Shown here piece by piece: positions 8,863 to 16,688 of a DNA stretch of 43,106 nt. Origin of the DNA: Paraburkholderia humisilvae. GTDB lineage: Bacteria > Pseudomonadota > Gammaproteobacteria > Burkholderiales > Burkholderiaceae. Each line of letters starts with the position of its first letter. Within the stretch, counting starts at the first letter, position 1. The stretch is from the NCBI RefSeq assembly GCF_902859855.1, contig NZ_CADIKH010000054.1, positions 1 to 43,106 on the forward strand, written 5' to 3'. Made by a program: the position numbers and the translations under genes. A model generated the notes under the pieces. That model made no database searches. It saw nothing but the letters and a program-made list of their open reading frames with translations, and was not told where the DNA came from.

Positions 8863-9363
8863 CACCCAAGGCCAATAACCACCGGGCTTTGCCGCTTAAC
8901 GTGCTCTATTGTCCGGATTCTGAAGCTTCCTCTGAGTGACGCGCAATTGTATTGGCATTGCAAAGCGGTCGTAGGAATTAGCCATCCCAACCTTAAGATT
9001 TCATCTCCATATTTGGCTCGTCGGCCGTCATCAAACCACAATGCGCGCACGAAAAAATCGCATAAATGGCGTAATCAGTTGTTATGCTGTTTATCAATTT
9101 TGTCGAATCAATATGCTATGCGAAGCTTTAAAGATGCAGAATGAGTAAAAAAATAGTCAGTCACGCACGCTATCGGCCACGTTAAACAAAATGCCTTGAC
9201 AAAGACAAATTCTGCCTCTAGCTTTGTCGCCTAAAAACAATAATCCTCATTTGAGAGGTCTATTTCGTTTGCTTGACGGATTGGAAGAACTGCGGCGCAG
9301 TGCAAAGCACCTTCATCAATCCGTAATCCGAAGCATGTGCACATCATTGAACTGGAGTGATCG
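8863..9363. promoter_or_regulatory. AT-richer leader of the siderophore cluster
   Basis: This ~500-base stretch has no credible gene and is clearly more AT-rich than the synthetase genes. It is the only long non-coding stretch upstream of the cluster, so the main promoter is expected here. A TTGACA box lies at 9196-9201 with TAGCTT 17 bases downstream (9219-9224). Poly-A runs (9146-9153, 9232-9237) resemble the -35 A-tract of iron-starvation ECF sigma factor promoters, but I could not pair them with a CGTC-type -10. CAATAATCCTCATTTGAG (~9238-9255) is only a poor Fur-box candidate. Regulation by iron is inferred from function, not shown by the sequence. Confidence 0.4.
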
Positions 9364-9585
9364 ATGAGTTGGGGCGACGAAGACACGGTATTTCGCGTGG
9401 TAATCAATCACGAAGAGCAGTACTCCATTTGGCCCGACTACAAACCGATGCCCGCGGGCTGGCGTGATGCGGGTAAATCCGGCAAGAAGGCGGAGTGTCT
9501 CGACTACATCGACGAAGTGTGGATCGACATGCGCCCGCTGAGCTTGCGCGAGGCAATGGCCGCAGAAGCCGAACCCCGCGGCTGA
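9364..9585 (+). CDS. MbtH-like protein
   Basis: A 73-residue MbtH-family chaperone that binds NRPS adenylation domains and supports their folding and activity. The family signature is complete: NHEEQYSIWP, then MPAGWRDAGKSGKKAECLDY, then IDEVWIDMRPLSLR. The three conserved Trp residues, which form the A-domain-binding face, are all present. A GGAG ribosome site lies ~7 bases before the ATG. The stop is 3 bases before the thioesterase start, so the two genes are almost certainly co-transcribed and coupled. As the first gene of the cluster it probably serves several of the six A-domains encoded downstream. Confidence 0.95.
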   Translation: MSWGDEDTVFRVVINHEEQYSIWPDYKPMPAGWRDAGKSGKKAECLDYIDEVWIDMRPLSLREAMAAEAEPRG

Positions 9586-9588
9586 CGA

Positions 9589-10431
9589 ATGGCGGGCTCA
9601 GCATTGGCGCAGTCGTCCGCGCAAGTTCCGGTTCGCGTACTCGACGACGAACCCGTCACTCTAATTTGTCTCGCGCACGCCGGCGGCAGTGCGTTGCTTT
9701 ACCGGCAGTGGCTGCCGCATCTTGCATCGGCAATACAGCTTCATCCGCTCGATCTGCCTGGCCGCGGCACGCGCATCACCACGCCGGCGCTGACGCAATG
9801 GCCGGCGTTGATCGACACACTGGCCGATCAGTGCCTGTCCGAACTGGATGGCCGCATGCCGTTCGCACTATTCGGCCATAGCCTCGGCGCGCTGGTGGGC
9901 TTCGAACTGCTGTGTGCGCTCGAAGCGCGCGATGGGCGCAAGCCGTTGTGGTTCGGCGCATCGGCGTGTATTGCACCGGAATTGAGGAAGCTGGACGAAC
10001 ACTGGATCGACTGCGGCGTGGACGAGATGGCGGCGCGCTTGCGTGAACTCGGTGGAACACCGGAAGAGCTGCTGGAGGATACCGATTTTATGGATTTCAT
10101 GTGGCCGGTGTTACGCGCCGATTTTCATTTGAGCGGGACATATCCGCATTTTCTGCGCTCGCGTCGCGAGTTGCACGCTTCGTGGCGGCTCGGTTGTCCG
10201 GTCGACGTGTTTGTCGGCAATCGCGACGCTGCGACTGCGGACGCATCTGCGGTTGCCGGATGGAGCGCGCATACCGATGCAACGTGCACGGTGCGGCGCT
10301 TTGACGCCGGACACTTTTTCGTCAACACGCACGCACCGGCGGTGATCGAAACGATGACGCACGCGCTCGGTGTTGTGCACAGCTGCCGGGCGGAACTGGA
10401 CTTGACAGGGTATCGGCCATGCACGCAATGA
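9589..10431 (+). CDS. Type II (editing) thioesterase
   Basis: A 280-residue stand-alone alpha/beta-hydrolase of the type II thioesterase family. These enzymes clear mis-primed or stalled acyl groups from carrier domains of an NRPS. The nucleophile is Ser98 in FGHSLG. The other triad members are probably Asp213 (in VGNRDA) and His242 (in AGHFFV). LAHAGGSALLYRQW near residue 28-41 is the oxyanion region typical of the family. It begins 3 bases after the mbtH stop and its 3' end overlaps the dioxygenase start by 13 bases, which implies translational coupling. Confidence 0.92.
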   Translation: MAGSALAQSSAQVPVRVLDDEPVTLICLAHAGGSALLYRQWLPHLASAIQLHPLDLPGRGTRITTPALTQWPALIDTLADQCLSELDGRMPFALFGHSLGALVGFELLCALEARDGRKPLWFGASACIAPELRKLDEHWIDCGVDEMAARLRELGGTPEELLEDTDFMDFMWPVLRADFHLSGTYPHFLRSRRELHASWRLGCPVDVFVGNRDAATADASAVAGWSAHTDATCTVRRFDAGHFFVNTHAPAVIETMTHALGVVHSCRAELDLTGYRPCTQ

Positions 10432-11393
10432 TCAACGACGCCGCAAGCACGTGCTACACGGAAGTGCTGGAGCAAAACGGCACTGCGCTGCTGGTGCTGA
10501 GTCCGGCCGCAGGCGAAGCTACGGCAGCGGACGCAGGGCAGTTGCGCGAACTCGTCCAGCGGGCGCGGCGCCGCTATGGTGGCGTGCTGTTGCGCGGCTT
10601 CGATGCGCTGGGCGTCGAAGGCTTCGACCGCTTTGCAGCGGCCTTCGGTCAGCCGTTGCTCGCTTACGAATTCGGCTCGACGCCACGCAGCCGGGTTGAA
10701 AAAAACGTGTACTCGTCGACCGAATACCCGGCGTCGCAGTGGATCGATCAGCATAACGAGCAGTCGTACACGCGCACGTGGCCCGCTTCGATTTTTTTCT
10801 ACTGCGATGTGGCCGCGCGGCAAGGCGGAGCGACACCGGTGGCGGATAGCCGGCTGGTGTATCGACGGCTCGAACCGGCGCTGCGCGAGTTGTTCTCGCG
10901 CAAGCAGGTGATGTACGTGCGCAACTATGGCAACGGTCTCGATGTGCCGTGGCAAAGCGTGTTTGGCACCGAAGCGCGTGATGAAGTGGAGCGCTACTGC
11001 CGCGCGCACGACATCGCATTCGAATGGCTCGATGACGGTGACGTGCTGCGCACACGCCAGATCTGCCAGTCCGAGTGGCGTCATCCGGCAACGGGCGAAG
11101 CGGTCTGGTTCAACCAGGCGCATCTGTTTCACGTGTCGGGCCTGCCGCCCGACACGCGCGAAGCGCTGCTCGAAGCGGTGGATGAGGAAAGCCTGCCGCG
11201 CAACGCGTATTTCGGCGACGGCTCGCCGATCAGCAGCGCGATGCTCGACGAGATACGCGCGGTCTATCGGGACACGATGCTGGCATTCGACTGGCGTGCA
11301 GCAGACCTGATGGTGCTCGACAACGTAATGATGTCGCACGGACGCGCGCCGTTCGACGGCAAGCGCCGCGTGCTGGTCGCGATGACCGCGTAG
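10419..11393 (+). CDS. SyrP/TauD-type Fe(II)/2-oxoglutarate dioxygenase (Asp beta-hydroxylase)
   Basis: A 324-residue TauD/TfdA-family non-haem iron oxygenase. Fe ligands are His112 and Glu114 (QHNEQSY) and a distal His307 (MMSHGRAPF), with Arg316/317 for 2-oxoglutarate binding. The H-x-E variant with the NEQSY context is typical of the SyrP-like branch that hydroxylates carrier-bound Asp in siderophores and lipopeptides. The first NRPS module has an Asp code, so beta-hydroxyaspartate, a hydroxy-carboxylate iron ligand, is the expected product. The start overlaps the thioesterase end, and AGGG stands 8 bases before the ATG. Family assignment is firm; the substrate is inferred from context. 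Confidence 0.88.
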   Translation: MHAMINDAASTCYTEVLEQNGTALLVLSPAAGEATAADAGQLRELVQRARRRYGGVLLRGFDALGVEGFDRFAAAFGQPLLAYEFGSTPRSRVEKNVYSSTEYPASQWIDQHNEQSYTRTWPASIFFYCDVAARQGGATPVADSRLVYRRLEPALRELFSRKQVMYVRNYGNGLDVPWQSVFGTEARDEVERYCRAHDIAFEWLDDGDVLRTRQICQSEWRHPATGEAVWFNQAHLFHVSGLPPDTREALLEAVDEESLPRNAYFGDGSPISSAMLDEIRAVYRDTMLAFDWRAADLMVLDNVMMSHGRAPFDGKRRVLVAMTA

Positions 11394-11497
11394 GTCACAT
11401 CACGCGTGCGACGAGCATAACGAAAGCGGCGTGCACGACATGCATGAAGCACTTGAACCGCGATAGCAACGCAATTCAAACGCAAGGAATATCGATC

Positions 11498-12931
11498 ATG
11501 ACGCAGGCTCTCTCACCATTGTTCGATTTTGCGCCATTCGAAGGGCAAAGCGCGCAGTACGTGTCGCTGATCAGGCAGTTTGCGGGGGCCGAGCCGTTTC
11601 GCAGCGCGACGGTCGAAGAACTGGTGCTCGACGGTGACTATCATCGTCGGCCGCTGCGGCCGGAAGACCTTGAATTTCTGAAGTTCCAGAAGCCGGTGCG
11701 CGAACATAACGTCAGCCGGCTGCCGGCACTTGCGTCGAACCGCACACTGCTGTCGATCTACGAGCTAGGTGTGTTACGCGTGCCGCGCAACGATGTCGAC
11801 GCATGGCGCCAGTTCGCGAACTTCCATAGCGACGCCACCCAAGTGCTCGGTGCGCAGATCGCGCCGTTTCTCGAAGCGTATGCATTCAGCTATCTGGCGG
11901 GTGGCGCGACGCCGGCCATCGACGTCGATACCGCATGTGCGCGTCTCACGCGCATCGTCGACGACGAAACCGCGTTCTGGGAACAGACTTTCGCACGGCT
12001 GATGCGCAACGATTACCTCGAGGAGGGCCTGCGCTTTGCGTTAGTACAGCGCTGGTGCCTCGCGCCGTCGAAACGCCGCGCGCTGGCGCAGGCAGCTGCA
12101 AGCGGTTTCTTCGATTTTCTGCCGACAGCTGCGCGCCCCGCACTGCACGGCGAGCCCGCCGCCGAAGCGCTGCTGCAACGCATTGCCACGTTTTGCGAAT
12201 TGACGCGCGAACAGCATGCGTACTGGCAGTTCTACCTCCCCACCAGCCTCGCGAAATGCAACTTGCTGCACGCATTGGCACGCCGCCCGGATCGCGCATT
12301 CGGTCTGACCGGGGCTACCTTTGCGGCGCAAGCTGAGGCGCTCGCGTTTGGTGTCGCGCTCGAGCGTGCCTGCGCGCATCTGCGGCCGGACAGCGCCGAG
12401 CCGCGCGACGCGGAGGCACAAAAGCAGGCACTCGCGGCACGCTTTGCGAATGCGTTGCGCAGCATCGCGGACCGACACGGCAGCACGGCGTTGGCGCAAT
12501 GTCTCGAAGGCCAGGTGGCCGGCGAGCGGCTCGCCGGGCGAGGCCGCTGGGACCTAGGCGAACAGTTGCGCTGGCTGTCGTCGATTCGCCGCTACGTCGA
12601 ATTCGCGCAGCGAATCAGCGCACGTATCGACGCCGAGTGCCCCGGCATCGATCGCGAGACCTTTGTCGAGCCGCACGAAATGTGTTCGACCACACATGTG
12701 CATAACGACCATCGGCTGGTCATGATCGAGGACGGCGACATGCTGTTCTGGGGCAACGTCGGCATGCAGCTCCAGATGAGCAAGGGCGACATGGTGCTGA
12801 TTCCGGATGGTCGTCTACATGGCTCGACGGTGGTGTCCGGAATATGCACGTATCACCAGCCGATTATTCCCGACGAATGGGTGCGCGCGCTGGTTGCCGA
12901 ACTAGAGCAGCCGGCGCCGGCTGCGGCCTGA
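11498..12931 (+). CDS. grbD: SznF-like cupin protein of graminine (C-diazeniumdiolate) formation (GrbD-like)
   Basis: A 478-residue protein with a long, mainly helical N-terminal part (~1-340) and a C-terminal cupin (~375-465). I chose the ATG at 11498 because AAGGA precedes it at ~11483; an upstream in-frame ATG at 11444 lacks a good site. The cupin shows three potential iron ligands: His400 and His402 (TTHVHND) and His441 (GRLHGS). The 2- and 39-residue spacing equals, as I recall, that of the three cupin His ligands of SznF (407/409/448), the enzyme forming the N-N bond of streptozotocin. The helical part could match SznF's haem-oxygenase-like hydroxylase domain, but I cannot show that its metal ligands are kept. 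The gene lies directly upstream of a YqcI/YcgG gene, the arrangement associated with grbD-grbE. Inferred role: N-N bond formation on a hydroxylated arginine-derived intermediate. Confidence 0.75.
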   Translation: MTQALSPLFDFAPFEGQSAQYVSLIRQFAGAEPFRSATVEELVLDGDYHRRPLRPEDLEFLKFQKPVREHNVSRLPALASNRTLLSIYELGVLRVPRNDVDAWRQFANFHSDATQVLGAQIAPFLEAYAFSYLAGGATPAIDVDTACARLTRIVDDETAFWEQTFARLMRNDYLEEGLRFALVQRWCLAPSKRRALAQAAASGFFDFLPTAARPALHGEPAAEALLQRIATFCELTREQHAYWQFYLPTSLAKCNLLHALARRPDRAFGLTGATFAAQAEALAFGVALERACAHLRPDSAEPRDAEAQKQALAARFANALRSIADRHGSTALAQCLEGQVAGERLAGRGRWDLGEQLRWLSSIRRYVEFAQRISARIDAECPGIDRETFVEPHEMCSTTHVHNDHRLVMIEDGDMLFWGNVGMQLQMSKGDMVLIPDGRLHGSTVVSGICTYHQPIIPDEWVRALVAELEQPAPAAA

Positions 12932-13126
12932 CGAACCTGCAGGAGGCCACAAGACGCCGCAACGGCAGTCCCGATGCACGATTCGAGGCGCAGCGCGATG
13001 CAAGGTCGACCTACATCGAAGCAAGTGCCTCTTCCCCACGACAACAGATCGAACATCCCCGGCTGCACGGCTCGGGATGGCTCGCGCGCACGGCGCGCGC
13101 AACCCTGACACAGGAAGAGGGAGCGA

Positions 13127-13996
13127 ATGATGCAAGCAGGCAATGGCGTAATGAGGGTCGGCGCGACGGCTTCGGAACTTGATTTGCATTCCGAACGGTT
13201 AGTGGCAAGTGACTGGAAAAGCCGTATCATTGCCGGGCGCGCAACCGGTGCCGCCGTTGCGGTCCCGGCGTGGCTCGATACATCGTATGCGACGCTGCGC
13301 GAGCAGGTGCTCGATGCCGCGTATCCGTGTTTTTTCGGCACGATGGCAGAGCGGCGCGGCGAGATGTTCTACGCGTTCGTGAACGGCGAGGACACGCACG
13401 ATCTGCCGGCGACGATGCAAACCTTCGCCGAGCTGGCGTCGCAGCCCGCGTATCACCGCAACAACATTGCGGTGTTCTTCGAGCCGGACCGCGAGCCACT
13501 TGCGCATGACGCGTATCGCACGTTGTTCTGGCAGATCCTGCAGCAACTGCACGACGTCGACCCTGACCCGGCGGCCGACGCGCAGCCGGACCCGTCGGAC
13601 GAAGCGTGGGAGTTTTCATATGCGGGCCTGCAGATGTTCGTGGTATGCGCGTGCCCGTCGTTTCGCGCGCGCCACAGCCGCAATCTCGGGCCCGGCATGG
13701 TGCTGCTGTTCCAGCCGCGCGCGGTGTTCGTCGATACGATAACGAACAAGGTAATCGGCCGCGAGGCGCGTAGCCAGGTGCGCAGACGGCTCGATACGTG
13801 GGACAAAATTCCTGCGCATCCCGATCTGGGCTTTTACGGAGATCCAGGCAATCTCGAATGGAAGCAATATTTTCTGGACGATGTGAATCTGCCGGCCGAC
13901 GACCGCTGCCCGTTTTTGACGCGCCGCCGGCAGGCGCGCGAAGGGCGCGCAGCAACGCCACCGCGCGGTGCGCAGCATCTTCAGCAGCGGCCGTAG
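13127..13996 (+). CDS. grbE: YqcI/YcgG family protein, predicted arginine N-hydroxylase (GrbE/DcsA-like)
   Basis: A 289-residue member of the YqcI/YcgG family. Family motifs seen are YPCFFGTMAERRGEMFYAF near residue 65-83, and WEFSYAGLQMFVVCACPSF near 163-181 followed by NLGPGMVLLFQPR. The family includes the haem protein DcsA, which N-hydroxylates L-arginine in D-cycloserine synthesis, and GrbE of the gramibactin pathway, required for graminine. It would therefore supply N-hydroxyarginine to the neighbouring cupin enzyme. A GGAAGAGGGAG ribosome site precedes two adjacent ATGs (13127 and 13130). The last ~25 residues are basic and Gln-rich. The stop is TAG in a Gln-rich context, and the same frame stays open for 57 further codons, so the native tail may once have been longer. 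Family firm, reaction inferred from relatives. Confidence 0.78.
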   Translation: MMQAGNGVMRVGATASELDLHSERLVASDWKSRIIAGRATGAAVAVPAWLDTSYATLREQVLDAAYPCFFGTMAERRGEMFYAFVNGEDTHDLPATMQTFAELASQPAYHRNNIAVFFEPDREPLAHDAYRTLFWQILQQLHDVDPDPAADAQPDPSDEAWEFSYAGLQMFVVCACPSFRARHSRNLGPGMVLLFQPRAVFVDTITNKVIGREARSQVRRRLDTWDKIPAHPDLGFYGDPGNLEWKQYFLDDVNLPADDRCPFLTRRRQAREGRAATPPRGAQHLQQRP

Positions 13997-14170
13997 CAGC
14001 AAGCGCAACTACAAGCACAGCAACAGGCGCAACTACAGCAGCAGCCGGCCGGCGCCGCGCACGAACACAGCCAGAACCAACCGCACGAGACGCGCCCGCA
14101 CGGCATAACGCAACAGGCCTTCGTCTATGCGGACGGCCCGGAAGGTCGCACGGACGGCGGTGCAGCGTGA
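13997..14170 (+). other. In-frame Gln-rich extension beyond the grbE amber stop
   Basis: Directly after the TAG at 13994-13996 the same frame continues for 57 codons to TGA at 14168-14170. It begins QQAQLQAQQQAQLQQQ and later reads NQPHETRPHGITQQAF. The stop lies in a run of CAG/CAA-type codons, so a single CAG-to-TAG change could have truncated a longer protein. Its composition looks like a coding tail and unlike random spacer. The rest of the gap to the exporter (14171-14263) holds the exporter's ribosome site AAGGAAA. Confidence 0.45.
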
Positions 14171-14263
14171 CGTGCGGCGCGCGCTGCAAGGCTTTGCGCC
14201 ATCCGTCGCGATGAATTGCTGCGCATGACCGGTACGTACGGCCGCCGCCAGTAAAGGAAACTC

Positions 14264-15934
14264 ATGTCGCTACTTTTGCATCTGGTCAGTAAGTCCCGCT
14301 GGGCGCTCGTCGCCGCATTCGCGGCCAGCCTCGTCGGCGGTCTCGGCAATGCGGCGCTGCTTGCGCTCATCAATCAGGCGCTGTTCGCGCCGCCGTCCGG
14401 GCTTGCACGACTGGGCTGGCAGTTCCTCGCGGTCGGTATCGTCGCGCTCGCGTCGCGCACGCTGGCGCAGTCGCTGTTCATGTGGCTCGGCCAGAAGGCG
14501 AAGGCCACGCTGCGCATGCGCACGATCCGCCGTATTGGTGACGCGGCATTCGCGCATCTGGAGAAGCAGGGCGCCGCAAAGTCGCTGGCGGTTCTTACGC
14601 AGGATCTCGACACGATCGTCGTGTTCTTCGTCGGCCTGCCGGCGCTCGCGATGCAAAGCGCAGTGATCGTCGGCTGCCTGATCTATCTGGGCTACCTGTC
14701 GCTGGCGATTTTCGCGGTGGCGGTGCTCACGATCGTGCTTGGCATGGTCGGTGTTCGCTATGCGCATACGCGTGCGATGTTTCATCTGCGTGCATCGCGC
14801 AAGCGTGAAGACGACCTGGTCAAATATTTCCTCGCGCTGTTCGACGGTGCGAAGGAGCTAAAGCTGCACCGCGAGCGCAAGCGCGCATTCGTCGACGAGA
14901 CGCTCGGAACGGGCGTCGAGGCCGTGCGCGTGCAGCGTACGCGCGGTTACATGCTGTATGCAGCTGCATCGAGCTGGGGTAACTTCATTCTGTTCGCGTT
15001 TATCGGGCTTACGCTGTTTGTGTTCGCGCGCTACATCCAGACCGATTCGCGCGTGATGTCGGGCTATGCGATCGTGTTCGTCTACATGATCATGCCAATC
15101 GAAGCGGTACTTGCGTCGATTCCGGGTATTACGTCGGCGCGCGTCGCGCTCGAGCGCATCGAGCAGGTCAACGCTGAACTGCTGCCCGAAAACACCCGCG
15201 TGGGGCAGCCCGCACGGACGTTCCAGACTATCGGGCTGGAGGGCGCGACGCATCGTTACTTCCGTGAAAAGGAAAACGAGGTGTTCTCGCTTGGGCCGAT
15301 CGACCTGACGTTCCGGCCCGGCGAACTCGTCTATCTGATTGGCGGTAACGGCAGCGGAAAAACCACCCTCGCCAAGATGCTGGTGGGCCTGTATGTACCC
15401 GAAAGCGGCCACGTTCTGCTTGATGGCAAGCCGGTCGACGAAGCCGCGCGCGACACGTACCGCCAGCATTTCTCGGTGGTGTTCAGCGACTTCTTCCTGT
15501 TCGAGAGCCTGCTTGGCCTGCGCACCGAGGGGCTCGATGCGCTCGCGCAGCAGTTGCTCGTCGAGCTGCAGCTCGACCACAAGATCAGCGTGAAAGACGG
15601 TGCGTTCTCGACACTCGATCTGTCGCAAGGCCAGCGCAAGCGGCTTGCGCTGCTGGTCGCGTATCTGGAGGATCGGCTGTTCTACGTGTTCGACGAATGG
15701 GCGGCCGACCAGGATCCGCTGTTCAAGGAAGCCTTTTACCGGCGTCTGCTGCCCGCGCTGAAAGCAAAGGGCAAAACCGTACTGGTGATTACGCACGACG
15801 ACCGCTATTTCCATCTGGCCGACCGCTTTATCAAGCTCGATTTCGGGCAGGTTGTCGAACAGGGCCTGGGCGCTGACTGGACCGGTCCGGGCGCTGCGCC
15901 ATCGACGCATCCGGCTGGCCTCGCGTCCGCCTGA
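14264..15934 (+). CDS. Cyclic-peptide/siderophore ABC exporter (PvdE/SyrD-like)
   Basis: A 556-residue fused ABC exporter half-transporter of the cyclic peptide export family (PvdE, SyrD). Six hydrophobic segments occupy residues ~10-290. The nucleotide-binding domain follows: Walker A GGNGSGKTT (~360-368), signature LSQGQRKR (~453), Walker B with the unusual FYVFDEWAADQDP context typical of the family (~473-485), and switch ITHDDR. As with PvdE, it probably moves the acylated peptide across the inner membrane to the periplasm as a homodimer. AAGGAAA lies just before the ATG. It is followed 22 bases later by the truncated import ATPase. Confidence 0.92.
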   Translation: MSLLLHLVSKSRWALVAAFAASLVGGLGNAALLALINQALFAPPSGLARLGWQFLAVGIVALASRTLAQSLFMWLGQKAKATLRMRTIRRIGDAAFAHLEKQGAAKSLAVLTQDLDTIVVFFVGLPALAMQSAVIVGCLIYLGYLSLAIFAVAVLTIVLGMVGVRYAHTRAMFHLRASRKREDDLVKYFLALFDGAKELKLHRERKRAFVDETLGTGVEAVRVQRTRGYMLYAAASSWGNFILFAFIGLTLFVFARYIQTDSRVMSGYAIVFVYMIMPIEAVLASIPGITSARVALERIEQVNAELLPENTRVGQPARTFQTIGLEGATHRYFREKENEVFSLGPIDLTFRPGELVYLIGGNGSGKTTLAKMLVGLYVPESGHVLLDGKPVDEAARDTYRQHFSVVFSDFFLFESLLGLRTEGLDALAQQLLVELQLDHKISVKDGAFSTLDLSQGQRKRLALLVAYLEDRLFYVFDEWAADQDPLFKEAFYRRLLPALKAKGKTVLVITHDDRYFHLADRFIKLDFGQVVEQGLGADWTGPGAAPSTHPAGLASA

Positions 15935-15956
15935 TTCACGGGATTTTTGCTCACAC

Positions 15957-16595
15957 ATGAACACCAATCTGTCTTCTGCCGCGTTGCCTGTGGCACCTGC
16001 CGAACCGATGTACGAACTCGACGGTGTGTCGTTCGCCTACGGGCGTACCTTGCTGCATCCGCTCACGCTGACGCTACCGCAAGCACACGTGTGCGGCCTG
16101 ATCGGCCATAACGGCTCGGGCAAATCGACGCTGCTCAAGCTGCTCGCGCGTCAGCAGCCACCGGCGGCCGGTACGCTGCGCTTTGCGGGCCGAGCGCTGT
16201 CCGACTGGGATAACCGCTCGTTCGCGCGCCGCGTCGCGTATCTGCCGCAACAGCCGCCGGTCGCTAACGGCATGAACGTGCGCGAGCTCGTCGCGTTCGG
16301 CCGCTATCCATGGCATGGCGCACTGGGCCGGTTTACCGGCGTCGATGCGGACAAGGTCGATGAAGCACTGCAATTGACCGACCTGCAGCGTTTCGCGGAG
16401 CGGGCGGTAGACAGCCCTAGTCAGCAGCGCGGCTTGGGCGTGGCGGCTTGCCGATCAGCTTCGCGTGATGAAGTAACGCCCGGCGGCGCAGCGCGCCGCA
16501 CATCTGACGCAACACGACGAGACAACCGGGAGCGATCGGCAAAGACGACTCACGTTCCCCGCAATGACGATGTTCATGCCGCCGGTGGCGCTTAA
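15957..16595 (+). pseudogene. Truncated FhuC/FepC-like iron-siderophore import ATPase
   Basis: The first ~155 codons encode the start of an FhuC/FepC-type ATPase. Walker A GHNGSGKST stands near residue 50-58. LLARQQPPAAGTLRFAGR and the Q-loop segment RVAYLPQQPPVANGMNVREL follow, then FGRYPWHGALGRF. Where the ABC signature (normally LSGGERQR) and Walker B should come, about position 16414 after RAVDS, the sequence changes to an unrelated Arg/Ala-rich tail ending at 16593-16595. Without signature, Walker B and the second catalytic Glu it cannot be an active ATPase. No permease or binding-protein gene follows, although these normally accompany it. A deletion that removed the 3' end of this gene, perhaps with further uptake genes, is the simplest explanation. 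Confidence 0.8.
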
Positions 16596-16688
16596 GCGAC
16601 GTAGGCGGTTCATTGTCGGCACTGCACAGATCGCAAGGACAGTGACGGCGGCTGCACTGAGCGTGCGGCGAATCTCAGGAGAGAAGGG

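Noticed and set aside
8496..8939. 147-codon plus-strand frame as an intact gene
   Set aside because: Only its middle part matches an integrase. The rest of the match continues in other frames, so it is part of a pseudogene.
9238..9256. Fur box upstream of the cluster
   Set aside because: CAATAATCCTCATTTGAG matches the 19-bp consensus poorly, so it is mentioned only as a weak candidate.
13227..14189. 320-codon minus-strand frame opposite the YqcI/YcgG gene
   Set aside because: Extremely Arg/Pro-rich and antisense to a recognisable family.
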